From the NCBI GenBank assembly GCA_028284045.1, contig JANQSN010000018.1, forward strand, positions 58,682-122,681: a DNA stretch of 64,000 nt, read 5' to 3'. Shown here piece after piece: positions 40,521 to 48,897 of this stretch. The notes beneath the pieces are model-generated. The model searched no databases. It was not told the DNA's origin and worked only from the letters and a program-made list of their open reading frames with translations. A program made the translations under genes and the position numbers. The number at the start of each line of letters is the position of its first letter. The stretch's first letter is position 1. The DNA comes from Alphaproteobacteria bacterium (GTDB lineage: Bacteria; Pseudomonadota; Alphaproteobacteria; DSM-16000; Inquilinaceae).

Positions 40521-41858
40521 ATGACGGCGCATTTGCCGTCCTGGCGGCCGGAAGCGGTGCGCCCGCTGATCCGCGATCGGGCGGTCATCGCCGCGCGCTT
40601 CGCGGTCTTCGCGGCGCGGCGCTTCTGGCGGGATCGCTGCACGCAATCGGCGGCGGCGCTGACCTATACCTCGCTCTTGGCCCTGGTGCCGCTGACCACC
40701 ATCATGGTGATGCTGCTGTCGGCCTTTCCGGCGTTCCAGGAGGTGCAGGACTCCGCGCAGGCGCTGCTGTTCGACAATCTCGTCCCGCAGGTCGGCGACC
40801 GGGTGTCGGAGTATCTGCAAGGCTTTGCCGACAACGCGGGGCGGCTGACCTCTGTCGGCATCATCGGCCTGATGGTCACGTCGGTCCTGTTGCTGGCGAC
40901 CATCGAAGGCGCCTTCAATGCCATCTGGCGGGTGCGCGATGCGCGCTCGCTCCTGGTCCGGCTGTTGTCCTTCTGGGCGATCCTGACGCTGACGCCGCTG
41001 TTGTTCGCCGCCAGCCTGTCGGTGACCAACCAACTCTTCCGTGGCGCCAGCCTGGGCGACGCGCTGCCGATGGCCAATTGGGTCGGCTTGCTGCCCTTCG
41101 TCTTCGAGGCGGTGGCGTTCACGCTGCTCTATTGGATCATCCCCAACCGCTCCGTCGACATCCGCGATGCGCTGTTGGGCGGGGCGGTCTCGGCCCTGCT
41201 GTTCGAGCTATCGAAGAGCCTGTTCGGGCTCTATCTGACCGCGTTCCCGGTCTACGAGACGATCTATGGGGCACTGTCCACCATCCCGATCTTCCTGGTC
41301 TGGCTCTACCTCGCCTGGTCGATCGTGCTGTTGGGGGCGGAGGTGGCGGCCGCCGTGCCGGATTTCCGGGCCGACCGGCTGATCGGCGGCTATCACCGCC
41401 TGTCCACCGGCCAGCGGCTGATGCTGGCGCTGGCGGTCCTGGAGGCGTTGGCCGACGGCAGCCGGCGCGGCGTCGGGGTGCGCCGGCGCCATCTGCTCAG
41501 GCGGCTGCCCGTGGGCACCCCGGTGATCGACGGGATCCTGGCGGAGCTGCGCGACGCCCGCTATGTCGTGCGCGCCGCCAACGAGAACTGGGTGGTCAGC
41601 CGGGACCTCGCCTCGGTGACGGTCAGCGACCTGGCACGCGCCCTGGATATCGGCCTGACCTGCGGCGAGAGGGACGTGCCCGGCGCCGACGGGCCGTGGT
41701 CGCAGCGGGCCGGGGCGGTGCTGGACCGCCTGGACGCGGCCGCCAGCCAGGCGCTGGACGTCCCGCTGGCGATGCTGTTGGCTCCGCCGGCCGAAGAGCC
41801 CGCGGCGGAAGCCGACAACACCGTCAATCTGCCGCTGGAGCGGTTGCGGTCGGACTGA
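40521..41858 (+). CDS. YihY/BrkB-family inner-membrane protein
   Basis: 445 residues from ATG 40521. The N-terminal 290 residues carry about six membrane helices. Family blocks are CTQSAAALTYTSLLALVPLT, GLMVTSVLLLATIEGAFNAIW and LSTIPIFLVWLYLAWSIVLL. The C-terminal 150 residues are soluble and look winged-helix-like (GYHRLSTGQRLMLALAVLEA, RRHLLRRLPVG). Members were once called ribonuclease BN, which is not supported; transport or anion exchange is suspected. It is divergent from fabI (135-base gap) and ends 13 bases from the convergent co-chaperone gene. Confidence 0.88.
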   Translation: MTAHLPSWRPEAVRPLIRDRAVIAARFAVFAARRFWRDRCTQSAAALTYTSLLALVPLTTIMVMLLSAFPAFQEVQDSAQALLFDNLVPQVGDRVSEYLQGFADNAGRLTSVGIIGLMVTSVLLLATIEGAFNAIWRVRDARSLLVRLLSFWAILTLTPLLFAASLSVTNQLFRGASLGDALPMANWVGLLPFVFEAVAFTLLYWIIPNRSVDIRDALLGGAVSALLFELSKSLFGLYLTAFPVYETIYGALSTIPIFLVWLYLAWSIVLLGAEVAAAVPDFRADRLIGGYHRLSTGQRLMLALAVLEALADGSRRGVGVRRRHLLRRLPVGTPVIDGILAELRDARYVVRAANENWVVSRDLASVTVSDLARALDIGLTCGERDVPGADGPWSQRAGAVLDRLDAAASQALDVPLAMLLAPPAEEPAAEADNTVNLPLERLRSD

Positions 41859-41871
41859 CGCCCGCCGGCCC

Positions 41872-42759
41872 TCAGGTCAGGCCGGCCTTGCGCCGGGGAT
41901 CGACCGTCGTGCGGGGCTGCCAGCGGCGGACGAACTCCGCCAAGGCGGGATCCTCCGCGTCCGTCAGCACGACATGCAGGTCGATATACTGGTCGCCGCG
42001 GCCGCCGTCCGGCATCGGCACGCCCTTGCCGCGCAGGCGCAGCCGCTTGCCCGTATTGGCGCCGGCCGGGACCTGCACGGTCACCCGGCCGTCCACCGTC
42101 GGCACCTCGATCGCCGCGCCGAGCACCGCCTCCTGCAAGGTGATCGGCACCTCCACGCTGAGGTCGCTGCCCTGGCGGCGGAAATGGCGGTGGGGCTCGA
42201 CCCGGATCTCCACGAAGGCATCGCCGGGTTCGCCGCCGCCCATGCCGGGCGTGCCCTGGCCCTTCAGGCGCAGGGTCTGGCCGTGCTCCGCCCCGGGCGG
42301 CACCTGGACCTCGACCTCCCGGCCGTCGGACAGCCGCAGGCGCCGGCGCGTGCCGAGCACGGCATCGGCAAACGGCAGCGTCAGCGTGTAGCCGATGTCT
42401 GCGCCGCGGGTGCGGAACCCCCCGCGGCCGAAGAGATCGTCGAAGATGGTGCTGCGGGCACCGGCACGCCGGCCGTCGCCGCCACGGCTGCGCGCGCCGC
42501 GCTGCCAGGCGGCGTGGGCCGACGGCCCGGTCGGCCGGCCGTCGGGGCCGATCTCGCCCCGGTCGTAGCGGGCCCGCTTCTCCGCATCGCCCAGGATGGT
42601 GTAGGCGGCGGAGATGTCCTTGAACTGTTGCTCGACCTGCGTGTCGCCGGGATTGCGGTCGGGGTGGTAGGTCTTGACCAACTGGCGGTACGCCCGCTTG
42701 ATGTCGTGCCCGTCTGCCGACCGCGGCACGCCAAGGACGTCGTAAGGGTCCCGCTGCAT
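41872..42759 (-). CDS. CbpA-type (class B) J-domain co-chaperone
   Basis: 295 residues from ATG 42759. The J-domain (1-68) has the HPD tripeptide in TYHPDRNPGD, followed by a Gly/Arg-rich linker (about 70-115). The C-terminal substrate-binding domains begin GYTLTLPFADAVLG and contain PPGAEHGQTLRLKGQG and PAGANTGKRLRLRGKG. No CxxCxGxG zinc repeats are present, so it is CbpA/DnaJ class B rather than DnaJ itself. It stimulates the DnaK ATPase. A longer open frame upstream overlaps pdxH and is not used. Confidence 0.93.
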   Translation of the reverse strand: MQRDPYDVLGVPRSADGHDIKRAYRQLVKTYHPDRNPGDTQVEQQFKDISAAYTILGDAEKRARYDRGEIGPDGRPTGPSAHAAWQRGARSRGGDGRRAGARSTIFDDLFGRGGFRTRGADIGYTLTLPFADAVLGTRRRLRLSDGREVEVQVPPGAEHGQTLRLKGQGTPGMGGGEPGDAFVEIRVEPHRHFRRQGSDLSVEVPITLQEAVLGAAIEVPTVDGRVTVQVPAGANTGKRLRLRGKGVPMPDGGRGDQYIDLHVVLTDAEDPALAEFVRRWQPRTTVDPRRKAGLT

Positions 42760-42999
42760 GGGCGTCAGCGCCGGGAAGGCTGGGGTCTGGAGGGCGGGAC
42801 CTCGGTCACGGGACGCAAGACCATGGCTGCGGAACGGTTGGCGCGCCGGGCCGGGCGCGCCCCTGGATGATCGGTTTTCGGCCCGGTGGTTGCAAGCGCA
42901 CCGGAGACCGCCAGTCTGGGCGCCGGCTGCAAACGACTTCCTAACGCCGGGGCGGCGATCGGTGCCCTTGCCGCGGCAAGCAGACGGAACGATGCGAAG

Positions 43000-43638
43000 A
43001 TGACCGATGCGCAGGCCGGCCCCAGCGATCCCGCCGGTATCGACGACACGCCCATTCCCGACGGCCGGGACCCCTACGCCCTGTTCGCCGACTGGCTGGC
43101 CGATGCGGAGATCAGCGAGCCCAACGACGCCAACGCGATGGCGCTGGCGACCGTGGATGCGGCGGGCCTGCCGTCGGTCCGCATGGTGCTGTTGAAAGGC
43201 GTCGATCCGTCCGGTTTCGTCTTCTACACCAACGCCGAGAGCGCCAAGGGCCAGGAGCTGGCGGCCGTGGCGAAGGCGGCGGCCTGCTTCCACTGGAAGA
43301 GCCTGCGCCGCCAGGTGCGGGTGCGGGGGCCGGTGGAACGCGTCACCGCGGAGGAGGCCGACGCCTATTTCGCCACCCGCCCGCGCGGCTCGCAGGTCGG
43401 TGCCTGGGCTTCCCTGCAGTCGCAGCCGCTGCCCGACCGGGCGACGCTGGAGGCGCGCATCCGCGAGGTGGAGGCCCGCCACGACGGCGTGCGGGTGCCC
43501 CGGCCGCCGCATTGGCTGGGCTACCGCATCCGGCCCGACGCCATCGAGTTCTGGAAGGACCGGCTGTTCCGGCTGCATGACCGCTTGGCCTATGTCCGCA
43601 GCGGCGACGGTTGGCGCACCCAGCGGCTCTATCCGTGA
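43000..43638 (+). CDS. pdxH: Pyridoxamine/pyridoxine 5'-phosphate oxidase
   Basis: 212 residues from ATG 43000, the common length. FMN enzyme that makes pyridoxal 5'-phosphate. Blocks are [55 protein letters not shown] and the C-terminal [11 protein letters not shown]...W..QRLYP. The frame is open from 42886, but the extra 38 residues are not family-like. The gene is followed at 40 bases by a hairpin with a T-run. Confidence 0.96.
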   Translation: MTDAQAGPSDPAGIDDTPIPDGRDPYALFADWLADAEISEPNDANAMALATVDAAGLPSVRMVLLKGVDPSGFVFYTNAESAKGQELAAVAKAAACFHWKSLRRQVRVRGPVERVTAEEADAYFATRPRGSQVGAWASLQSQPLPDRATLEARIREVEARHDGVRVPRPPHWLGYRIRPDAIEFWKDRLFRLHDRLAYVRSGDGWRTQRLYP

Positions 43639-43642
43639 GCTG

Positions 43643-43767
43643 GCTGCCGAAGAACACCAGATCTAACCCTTAGCGTCATTCCCGCGCAGGCGGGAATCTT
43701 TTTGTTTCAAGCGGTTGGAGGTCCCCGCTTGCGCGGGGCCGACGTTGGGAAGGTGTTCTTCGGCAGC
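43643..43767. repeat. 125-base palindromic element after pdxH
   Basis: GCTGCCGAAGAACACC (43643-43658) and its exact reverse complement (43752-43767) bound a unit. It contains two further hairpins: ATTCCCGC/GCGGGAAT and CCCCGC/GCGGGG near 43723-43738. The inner CATTCCCGCG..GCGGGAAT motif is a widespread bacterial intergenic repeat type. It may be a small inserted repeat that also supplies a terminator. Confidence 0.6.
43678..43703 (+). terminator. Rho-independent terminator of pdxH
   Basis: An 8-base stem ATTCCCGC-GCAG-GCGGGAAT (43678-43697) is followed directly by CTTTTT, 40 bases after the pdxH stop. It has the best terminator shape in the window. Confidence 0.7.
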
Positions 43768-43864
43768 TTGCGTGGCGGTGAGCAAGCGGTGGGAGGCTGA
43801 GAGAACGTTAACTTGTTTGTGATAGGGCTGAAGGCCGTGGATCGCCCAAGGCCCGGAGTGCAAC

Positions 43865-44281
43865 ATGAGCCTGTCCGTCCGCAGTTTCGAGATTCCCGGC
43901 GGCGACGCCCGTGATGTATCGGAAACGGCCGTCGCCGCCTTTCTCTCATCCGTCGAGGTCGAACGCATCGAGACCGCCTACGACGACGGGGCGTGGCGTC
44001 TCCTGATCCTGTTCCGCGACCGGCGCGAGCAGGAGGAGGCGGCGCAGATCGCGCAGGCCGTCACCTCCGCGCTGAAGCACTGGCGCGATCGGGTTGCGCG
44101 GACCGCCGGCGTGGACCCCGTGGGCATTCTCGACGACGAGGTGCTGGGGGCGATCGCGCGCTACGTCCCGACGACGACGCTGGAGTTGAACATCGTACTG
44201 GGCAGCGCTGCCGAATCGATCTCCCAGCATCACGAAGAGATCGTCTCCGTGGTTCGCGATACGCTGGGCGAGCTGGTTTAG
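43865..44281 (+). CDS. Stand-alone HRDC-domain protein
   Basis: 138 residues. Residues about 58-120 fit an HRDC domain: ALKHWRDRVARTAGVDP, GILDDEVLGAIARYVPTT and LELNIVLGSAAESI. The HRDC fold normally sits at the C-terminus of RecQ helicases or RNase D and binds nucleic acid. The N-terminal half (SLSVRSFEIPGGDARDVSET through YDDGAWRLLILFRD) is a small alpha/beta unit seen with such domains in other bacteria. No helicase or nuclease part is present. It is isolated between two repeat elements. The role is unknown; nucleic-acid binding is inferred. Confidence 0.68.
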   Translation: MSLSVRSFEIPGGDARDVSETAVAAFLSSVEVERIETAYDDGAWRLLILFRDRREQEEAAQIAQAVTSALKHWRDRVARTAGVDPVGILDDEVLGAIARYVPTTTLELNIVLGSAAESISQHHEEIVSVVRDTLGELV

Positions 44282-44340
44282 GGCGGGGCGCGCCAGCGCC
44301 GCGCCGCCGGGCGGTCGGGATCTGGCGCCTTCGTCTGTTC

Positions 44341-44392
44341 TAGATCAACCTGTGTTCAGATGGACTCATCTGAACACAGATAAGTTGATCTA
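44341..44392. repeat. Large near-perfect palindrome 1
   Basis: TAGATCAAC (44341-44349) pairs with GTTGATCTA (44384-44392). The inner arms CTGTGTTCAGATG (44350-44362) and CATCTGAACACAG (44367-44379) are perfect around a GACT loop. One side has a four-base bulge (ATAA). Twenty-two paired bases and low G+C are striking in this genome. It looks like an inserted palindromic repeat unit. Confidence 0.8.
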
Positions 44393-44403
44393 ATTCAGAG
44401 TGT

Positions 44404-44445
44404 TAGAGCATCTTATTTGCGTCCGTTCGGACGCAGGATGCTCTA
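44404..44445. repeat. Large palindrome 2
   Basis: TAGAGCATC (44404-44412) pairs with GATGCTCTA (44437-44445). Inside them TGCGTCCG (44418-44425) pairs with CGGACGCA (44428-44435) around TT. The TAGAGCAT...ATGCTCTA outline resembles a family of interspersed palindromes common in alphaproteobacterial intergenic regions. It starts 11 bases after palindrome 1 and ends 40 bases before the next gene. Confidence 0.78.
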
Positions 44446-44485
44446 GTCTGTTGAGGTTGAGCGGAACCGCCGGCCGGGAGGGCGC

Positions 44486-46033
44486 GTGACCGATCAGTCG
44501 GAGATCATCGCCTTCCTTGCCGATCCGGCGACCCATGGCGGCCGGCAAGTCACCCGTATCGATACGCACGGGGCCGTCGTGTTCCTCGTCGGCGACCGCG
44601 CCTTCAAGCTGAAGCGGGCCGTCGACTTTCCCTATATGGACTTCTCGACCCTGGCGCGGCGCGAGGCCGCCTGCCGGCGCGAGGTGTCGCTGAACCGGCG
44701 CACCGCCCCGGACCTCTATCTCGGCATCCGGCGCGTCATCCGCGCGGGCGACGGCCGGCTGGCGCTTACCGACGCCGCCGACGCCGCCGACGCCGACGTG
44801 GAGGCTGACGGCGACGCTCTGGAATGGTTGGTCGAGATGCGCCGGTTCGACCAGGCGGCGCTGCTCAGCGATCGGGCCGATCGCGGGCTGCTCGATGCTC
44901 CGCTCATCGACCAGGTCATCGACGCCACGGTCGACCTGCATGCCCAGGCCGAGCGGCGGCCGGCGGAGGCGGCCGCCAGCTTGCGCTGGATCATCGACGA
45001 CAATATCGAGGAGATGGCCGACGCGACGGCGGTGTTTCCCGCCGACCGCCTGGACCGTCTCGCCGCGCTTGCCCGTCCGGCGCTCGACCGGCTGTCGGAC
45101 CGGATCGACCGGCGGCTTGCGGCGGGAAGCCTGCGCCAGTGCCACGGCGATCTGCACCTGCGCAACCTGATCCTGCAGGACGACCGCGTCGTCCTGTTCG
45201 ATGCCATCGAGTTCAACGACAAGATCGCCAACGTCGACGTCTGGTACGATGTCGCCTATCTGATCATGGACCTGTGGATGCGCGGGCTCGGTGCGCTCGC
45301 CAACCGGGCCGTCAATCTCTATCTCGATCGCACCGGGGACTTCGACGGCGTACCGCTGGTCCCGCTGTTCCTGTCGACCCGGGCAGCGGTGCGCGCCAAG
45401 GTGATGGCCAGCGCCGTCGACGCCCAGGCCGACGCGGCGACCGGGGAGGCGATTGCGGGGGAGGCCCGCGCCTATCTGGAGGCGGCCACGGCATTCATCG
45501 CCCCCGTCCGGCCGAAGCTGGTCGCCGTCGGCGGCCTGTCGGGCACGGGCAAGAGCACGCTGGCGCGCCGCCTGGCGCCGCGCGTCGGTCGCCAGCCTGG
45601 GGCGGTCGTGCTGCGCAGCGATGTCGTGCGAAAGCACCTCAAGGGATGTCCGCTCGACCAGCCGCTGCCCGCGACGGCCTATGACGCGGAGACGACGGCC
45701 GCCGTCTACCAGGCGATTCGCCGCCGGGCGGCCGACGCCTTGGCAGAGGGCCTGTCGGTTATCGCCGATGCGGTCTTCGCCGGCGCGGAGGAGCGCGTCG
45801 GCATCGAGGCGGAGGCGCTGAAGGCCGGCGCCCAGTTCGCCGGGCTGTGGCTGGAGGCCCCGGTGCCGCTGTTGGAGGAGCGGCTGGCGATGCGCGCCGG
45901 CGACGCCTCCGACGCCGACGGGTCCGTGCTGCGCCGGCAACTGGCCTATGACCTGGGGCGGATCACCTGGGCGCATGTGCCCGCGCTGGGCCAGGCCGAC
46001 CACGTTCGCGCGGTGGCCGAAACCCTGCTGTAG
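44486..46033 (+). CDS. Fusion of APH-like phosphotransferase and P-loop kinase/ATPase
   Basis: 515 residues from GTG 44486, preceded by GGGAG. The N-terminal part (about 1-330) is aminoglycoside-phosphotransferase-like with the catalytic loop QCHGDLHLRNLIL (about 217-229) and the metal Asp in LFDAIEFND. The C-terminal part (about 345-515) is a P-loop kinase with Walker A GLSGTGKSTLARRL (about 349) and a later DAVFAGAEER segment. The same two-domain arrangement is widespread and often annotated as gluconate-kinase-like or bifunctional; its substrate is unknown. There is no reason to call it drug resistance. It follows the two palindromes. Confidence 0.83.
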   Translation: MTDQSEIIAFLADPATHGGRQVTRIDTHGAVVFLVGDRAFKLKRAVDFPYMDFSTLARREAACRREVSLNRRTAPDLYLGIRRVIRAGDGRLALTDAADAADADVEADGDALEWLVEMRRFDQAALLSDRADRGLLDAPLIDQVIDATVDLHAQAERRPAEAAASLRWIIDDNIEEMADATAVFPADRLDRLAALARPALDRLSDRIDRRLAAGSLRQCHGDLHLRNLILQDDRVVLFDAIEFNDKIANVDVWYDVAYLIMDLWMRGLGALANRAVNLYLDRTGDFDGVPLVPLFLSTRAAVRAKVMASAVDAQADAATGEAIAGEARAYLEAATAFIAPVRPKLVAVGGLSGTGKSTLARRLAPRVGRQPGAVVLRSDVVRKHLKGCPLDQPLPATAYDAETTAAVYQAIRRRAADALAEGLSVIADAVFAGAEERVGIEAEALKAGAQFAGLWLEAPVPLLEERLAMRAGDASDADGSVLRRQLAYDLGRITWAHVPALGQADHVRAVAETLL

Positions 46034-46122
46034 CGCCGGCCGAGGGGCTGCGCCCATGCGCCGCCCGGATCGCGCCTGGCGGCTGCCATGTTCCCCGCGC
46101 CGGTCAGGCGCAAACGCCTTTC

Positions 46123-46131
46123 TGCTATAAT
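46123..46131 (+). promoter_or_regulatory. Extended -10 promoter of the first universal stress gene
   Basis: TGCTATAAT is a perfect extended -10 (TGn plus TATAAT) in an AT-rich island, 48 bases before the ATG at 46179. The -35 region is weak (CGGTCA at 46101-46106 would need a long spacer), which is normal for extended -10 promoters. Confidence 0.6.
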
Positions 46132-46178
46132 AATCAATTCGGTGAGGGCGCCCCCGCGCCCCGGGAGGAGTTCGCGAC

Positions 46179-47051
46179 ATGACGGTGAAGATCCTTGTCG
46201 CCCCGCTGACGGGGCAGGACCGCGACCGGGTAACGCTGCCGGCCGCAGTCACTGTCGCCAAGGCCTTCTCGGCCCATGTCGATGCCGTGTTCGCCCGCCT
46301 CAGCGCCAACGAGGCGGTGCCGTTGGTCGGCGAGGGCATGTCGTCGGCGGTGGTCGAGCAGCTCATGACCTCGGCGGAGACGGAGTGGTCGGCGCGCGCC
46401 GAGGCGGCCCGCCGGGTCTTCAACGAGGTCGTGGCCGGCGGCGGGATGGCCTTGCACGAGGATCCGCCCGGCCCCGGCACGGCATCGATCCAGTTCCGCG
46501 AGGAAGCCGGCCGCGAGGAGGACGTCATCGTCCGCGCCTGCTATCTGGGCGACCTGCTGGTGCTCGGCCGGTCGGATTCGTCGGAGGAGGACCTCCAGTT
46601 CACCCTGTCGCTGGAGGCAGCCCTGATGGGCGGCGGGCGCCCCTTGCTGATGGCGCCGCCCTTGCCCACCGGCCAGTCGATCGGGCGGCGCATCGTCATC
46701 GCCTGGCGCGGCAGCGTCGACTGCGCCCGCGCCGTGGCCGGGGCGCTGCCCTTCCTCAGCCAGGCGGAGAAGGTCGTCGTGGTCACCGTCGCCAGCGGCA
46801 AGACCAGCCCGGCGCGTGCGGCGGAGCTGGTGTCCTACCTCGCCTGGCACGTCATCCCGGCCGTGCCGCGGCTGGTCGATGCGGGCCATCAGGCGGTGGG
46901 GGAGGCGGTTCTGTCCGTGGTGCGGGACGAGAACGCCGATCTCCTGGTGATGGGCGGCTATGGGCACAGCCGGGTCCGCGAGCTGATCCTCGGCGGCGTC
47001 ACCCGCCATGTCCTGAACAACGCCACGATTCCGGTCTTGATGGCGCACTGA
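46179..47051 (+). CDS. Universal stress protein, two-domain type
   Basis: 290 residues. The C-terminal domain (about 165-290) starts RRIVIAWRGSVDCARAV and ends with the nucleotide-binding loop MGGYGHSRVRELILGGVTRH. The N-terminal domain (VKILVAPLTGQDRDRV) keeps the fold but lacks the loop. GGGAGGAG gives a strong ribosome site. Such tandem UspA proteins respond to respiration block, starvation or redox stress. It shares the ending VLMAH with the second Usp at 48898, suggesting duplication. A solute-binding protein gene starts 31 bases downstream. Confidence 0.9.
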   Translation: MTVKILVAPLTGQDRDRVTLPAAVTVAKAFSAHVDAVFARLSANEAVPLVGEGMSSAVVEQLMTSAETEWSARAEAARRVFNEVVAGGGMALHEDPPGPGTASIQFREEAGREEDVIVRACYLGDLLVLGRSDSSEEDLQFTLSLEAALMGGGRPLLMAPPLPTGQSIGRRIVIAWRGSVDCARAVAGALPFLSQAEKVVVVTVASGKTSPARAAELVSYLAWHVIPAVPRLVDAGHQAVGEAVLSVVRDENADLLVMGGYGHSRVRELILGGVTRHVLNNATIPVLMAH

Positions 47052-47082
47052 TCGCTGGGCGCTGGGGCCGAGGTCTCGGGCC

Positions 47083-48642
47083 ATGCGGTGCCGGGCCGCG
47101 GCGGCGGCCGGTCTCGTGCTGCTGGCCGCCGGCGCCGCGCGCGCCGAGCCACTGGTCTACGCGACCGCGGCGCCGGTACTCGGCCTCGACCCGCATATCA
47201 ACAACGAGCGCATCACCACCATCGCCAAGCTGGCGGTCTATGAGGGGCTGGTGCATCGCCGGCCCGATCTGGTGCTCGAACCCGCGCTGGCCGTGGGCTG
47301 GGAGCAGGTCGATGCCGTCACCTGGCGCTTTCATCTGCGCGCGGACGTCGCCTTTCATGACGGTCGGCCGCTGAGCGCGGCGGACGTCGTCTTCTCCGCA
47401 GAGCGGGCGGCCCAGCCGGAGAGCGAGATGGCCTGGACGGCCTCATCGATCGCCGACATTCGGGCCGTCGATCCCCTGACGGTGGAGATCTCCACCGGCG
47501 ACCAACCCCGACCGACGCTGCTCAGCGAGCTGGCCTATCTGTTCGTCATGAACCGGGACTGGGCGGAGAACCATGCCGCCGCGACGGTGGTGCGCGGTGC
47601 CGGCGTGCACAGCTTCGCCAACCTGACCGCCAACGGGACCGGTCCCTTCCGTGCCGAAACCGACCCGGAGACGGGCGAGACGCATCTCAGCGCCCATGGC
47701 GACTGGTGGGGCTGGTCCGGCGATCCGGGGGTGGCGGCGGTGACCCTGCGCCCGATCGCCGATGCCGACGCGCGGATCGAGGCGTTGCGTGCCGGCACGG
47801 TCGACATGGTGGAGCCCGTGCCGCCGGCCGCCGTGGCCGGCCTGGAGGCCGACCCGGCGATCACCGTGCACCGCACGGCGGGCCTGCGGGTCCTGTTCCT
47901 CGGGCTCGACCAGCGCGGTGAGCAGAGCCTCTTCGCCGACCGGCGGGTGCGCGCGGCCGTCGCCCGGGCGATCGACCGGCCGCGGCTGGTCGCTCAGGCC
48001 GGGGGGGAAGGCGTGGTGCCCGCCGACCGGCTGATCGCCCCGGCGGTCGTCGATATCGACGACGAAGGCGTGCCGGCGCCGGACCATGACCCGGCGGCCG
48101 CGCGGCGCCTGTTGCGGAGCGCTGGCGTGGCGGGAGATCTGCATCCGGTGCTCGACTGTCCGGAGGGCCGCTACGTCCACGACGTCACGCTGTGCCGATC
48201 GGTCGTCGATATGCTGCAGGCGGTCGGCATTCGCGCATCGCTGCGGCTGCGGCCACCGGTGGCGCATCTGCAGGCGATCGGCCGGGGGGCGGCGTGCGAG
48301 AGCGACCTCTACCTGCTGGGCTGGCTGCCGGCCCGCTTCGACGCGGCGGCACCGATCGCGGAGCTGTTGACGGCCGATGGCGGGGCAGGAACGGCGCGAT
48401 GGAACTGTGCCGGCTATCGCAATGAGGCGGTGGCGGCGCTGGCCCGCCGAATCGCCGTGGAGTACGACCCGGCCGCGCGCGATGGGCTGATCCGCGAGGC
48501 GCTGGGCCTGGCGCGGGCGGATGGGGCGTTGATCCCGCTGGTGCGCGAGGTGCGGCTGTGGGCAACCGGGCCGCGTGTCGACCAGGCCGCCCTGCACCCG
48601 GCGGGCGACGTTGCCCTGCGCGCGCTCGTCGAGGTGCGCTGA
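47083..48642 (+). CDS. Family 5 (peptide/nickel-type) ABC solute-binding protein
   Basis: 519 residues. A signal peptide (about 1-22, RCRAAAAAGLVLLAAGAARA) precedes the SBP family 5 core: LVYATAAPVLGLDPHINNER, YEGLVHRRPDLVLEPALAVG and FHDGRPLSAADVVFSAERA. No permease or ATPase is adjacent, so it is an orphan binding protein unless it works with the importer at 52684-56237. Ligands of the family include peptides, opines and metal chelates. It lies between two universal stress genes on the same strand, an unusual setting. Confidence 0.9.
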   Translation: MRCRAAAAAGLVLLAAGAARAEPLVYATAAPVLGLDPHINNERITTIAKLAVYEGLVHRRPDLVLEPALAVGWEQVDAVTWRFHLRADVAFHDGRPLSAADVVFSAERAAQPESEMAWTASSIADIRAVDPLTVEISTGDQPRPTLLSELAYLFVMNRDWAENHAAATVVRGAGVHSFANLTANGTGPFRAETDPETGETHLSAHGDWWGWSGDPGVAAVTLRPIADADARIEALRAGTVDMVEPVPPAAVAGLEADPAITVHRTAGLRVLFLGLDQRGEQSLFADRRVRAAVARAIDRPRLVAQAGGEGVVPADRLIAPAVVDIDDEGVPAPDHDPAAARRLLRSAGVAGDLHPVLDCPEGRYVHDVTLCRSVVDMLQAVGIRASLRLRPPVAHLQAIGRGAACESDLYLLGWLPARFDAAAPIAELLTADGGAGTARWNCAGYRNEAVAALARRIAVEYDPAARDGLIREALGLARADGALIPLVREVRLWATGPRVDQAALHPAGDVALRALVEVR

Positions 48643-48716
48643 GGTGCGCGGGGGCGCGATGGGGCGTGGTCTAGCGCCGCAGAACGCTGGCCGGCCCCGA
48701 TCGTGCGTCGTAAGAT

Positions 48717-48740
48717 CCCCGCCGGCCCGAGCCGGCGGGG
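48717..48740 (+). terminator. Stem-loop after the solute-binding protein gene
   Basis: CCCCGCCGGC-CCGA-GCCGGCGGGG forms a perfect 10-base stem 75 bases after the stop. There is no T-run, so it may be a transcript-stabilising or Rho-dependent end rather than an intrinsic terminator. Confidence 0.45.
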
Positions 48741-48812
48741 CGCCCAGCGCCGCCGATCGTTCCCCCATTGAGCCTTGCCGGCGGCAGGGCCGACACCCGG
48801 CGCTGCCGGGCC

Positions 48813-48893
48813 GTGATCCTCTGCCCGACACGGTTTGCCGGGCGCGTGTGGTCCGCGGCCGGCAGCACCGGCATCACGAGGACAGAGGATCAC
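48813..48893 (+). promoter_or_regulatory. Possible structured leader sequestering the ribosome site of the second Usp gene
   Basis: GTGATCCTCTG (48813-48823) is exactly complementary to CAGAGGATCAC (48883-48893). The 3' arm contains the GAGG ribosome-binding sequence that precedes ATG 48898. Between the arms two more short helices can form: CCCG/CGGG (48824-48827 with 48839-48842) and GCCGG/CCGGC (48858-48862 with 48868-48872). This gives a multi-branched shape. Pairing would hide the ribosome site and so could control translation. No known riboswitch class is recognised. Confidence 0.45.
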
Positions 48894-48897
48894 ACCA

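Noticed and set aside
44486..45480. Aminoglycoside resistance gene
   Set aside because: The APH-like motif is shared by many kinases; the fusion with a P-loop domain and the chromosomal setting do not indicate drug resistance.
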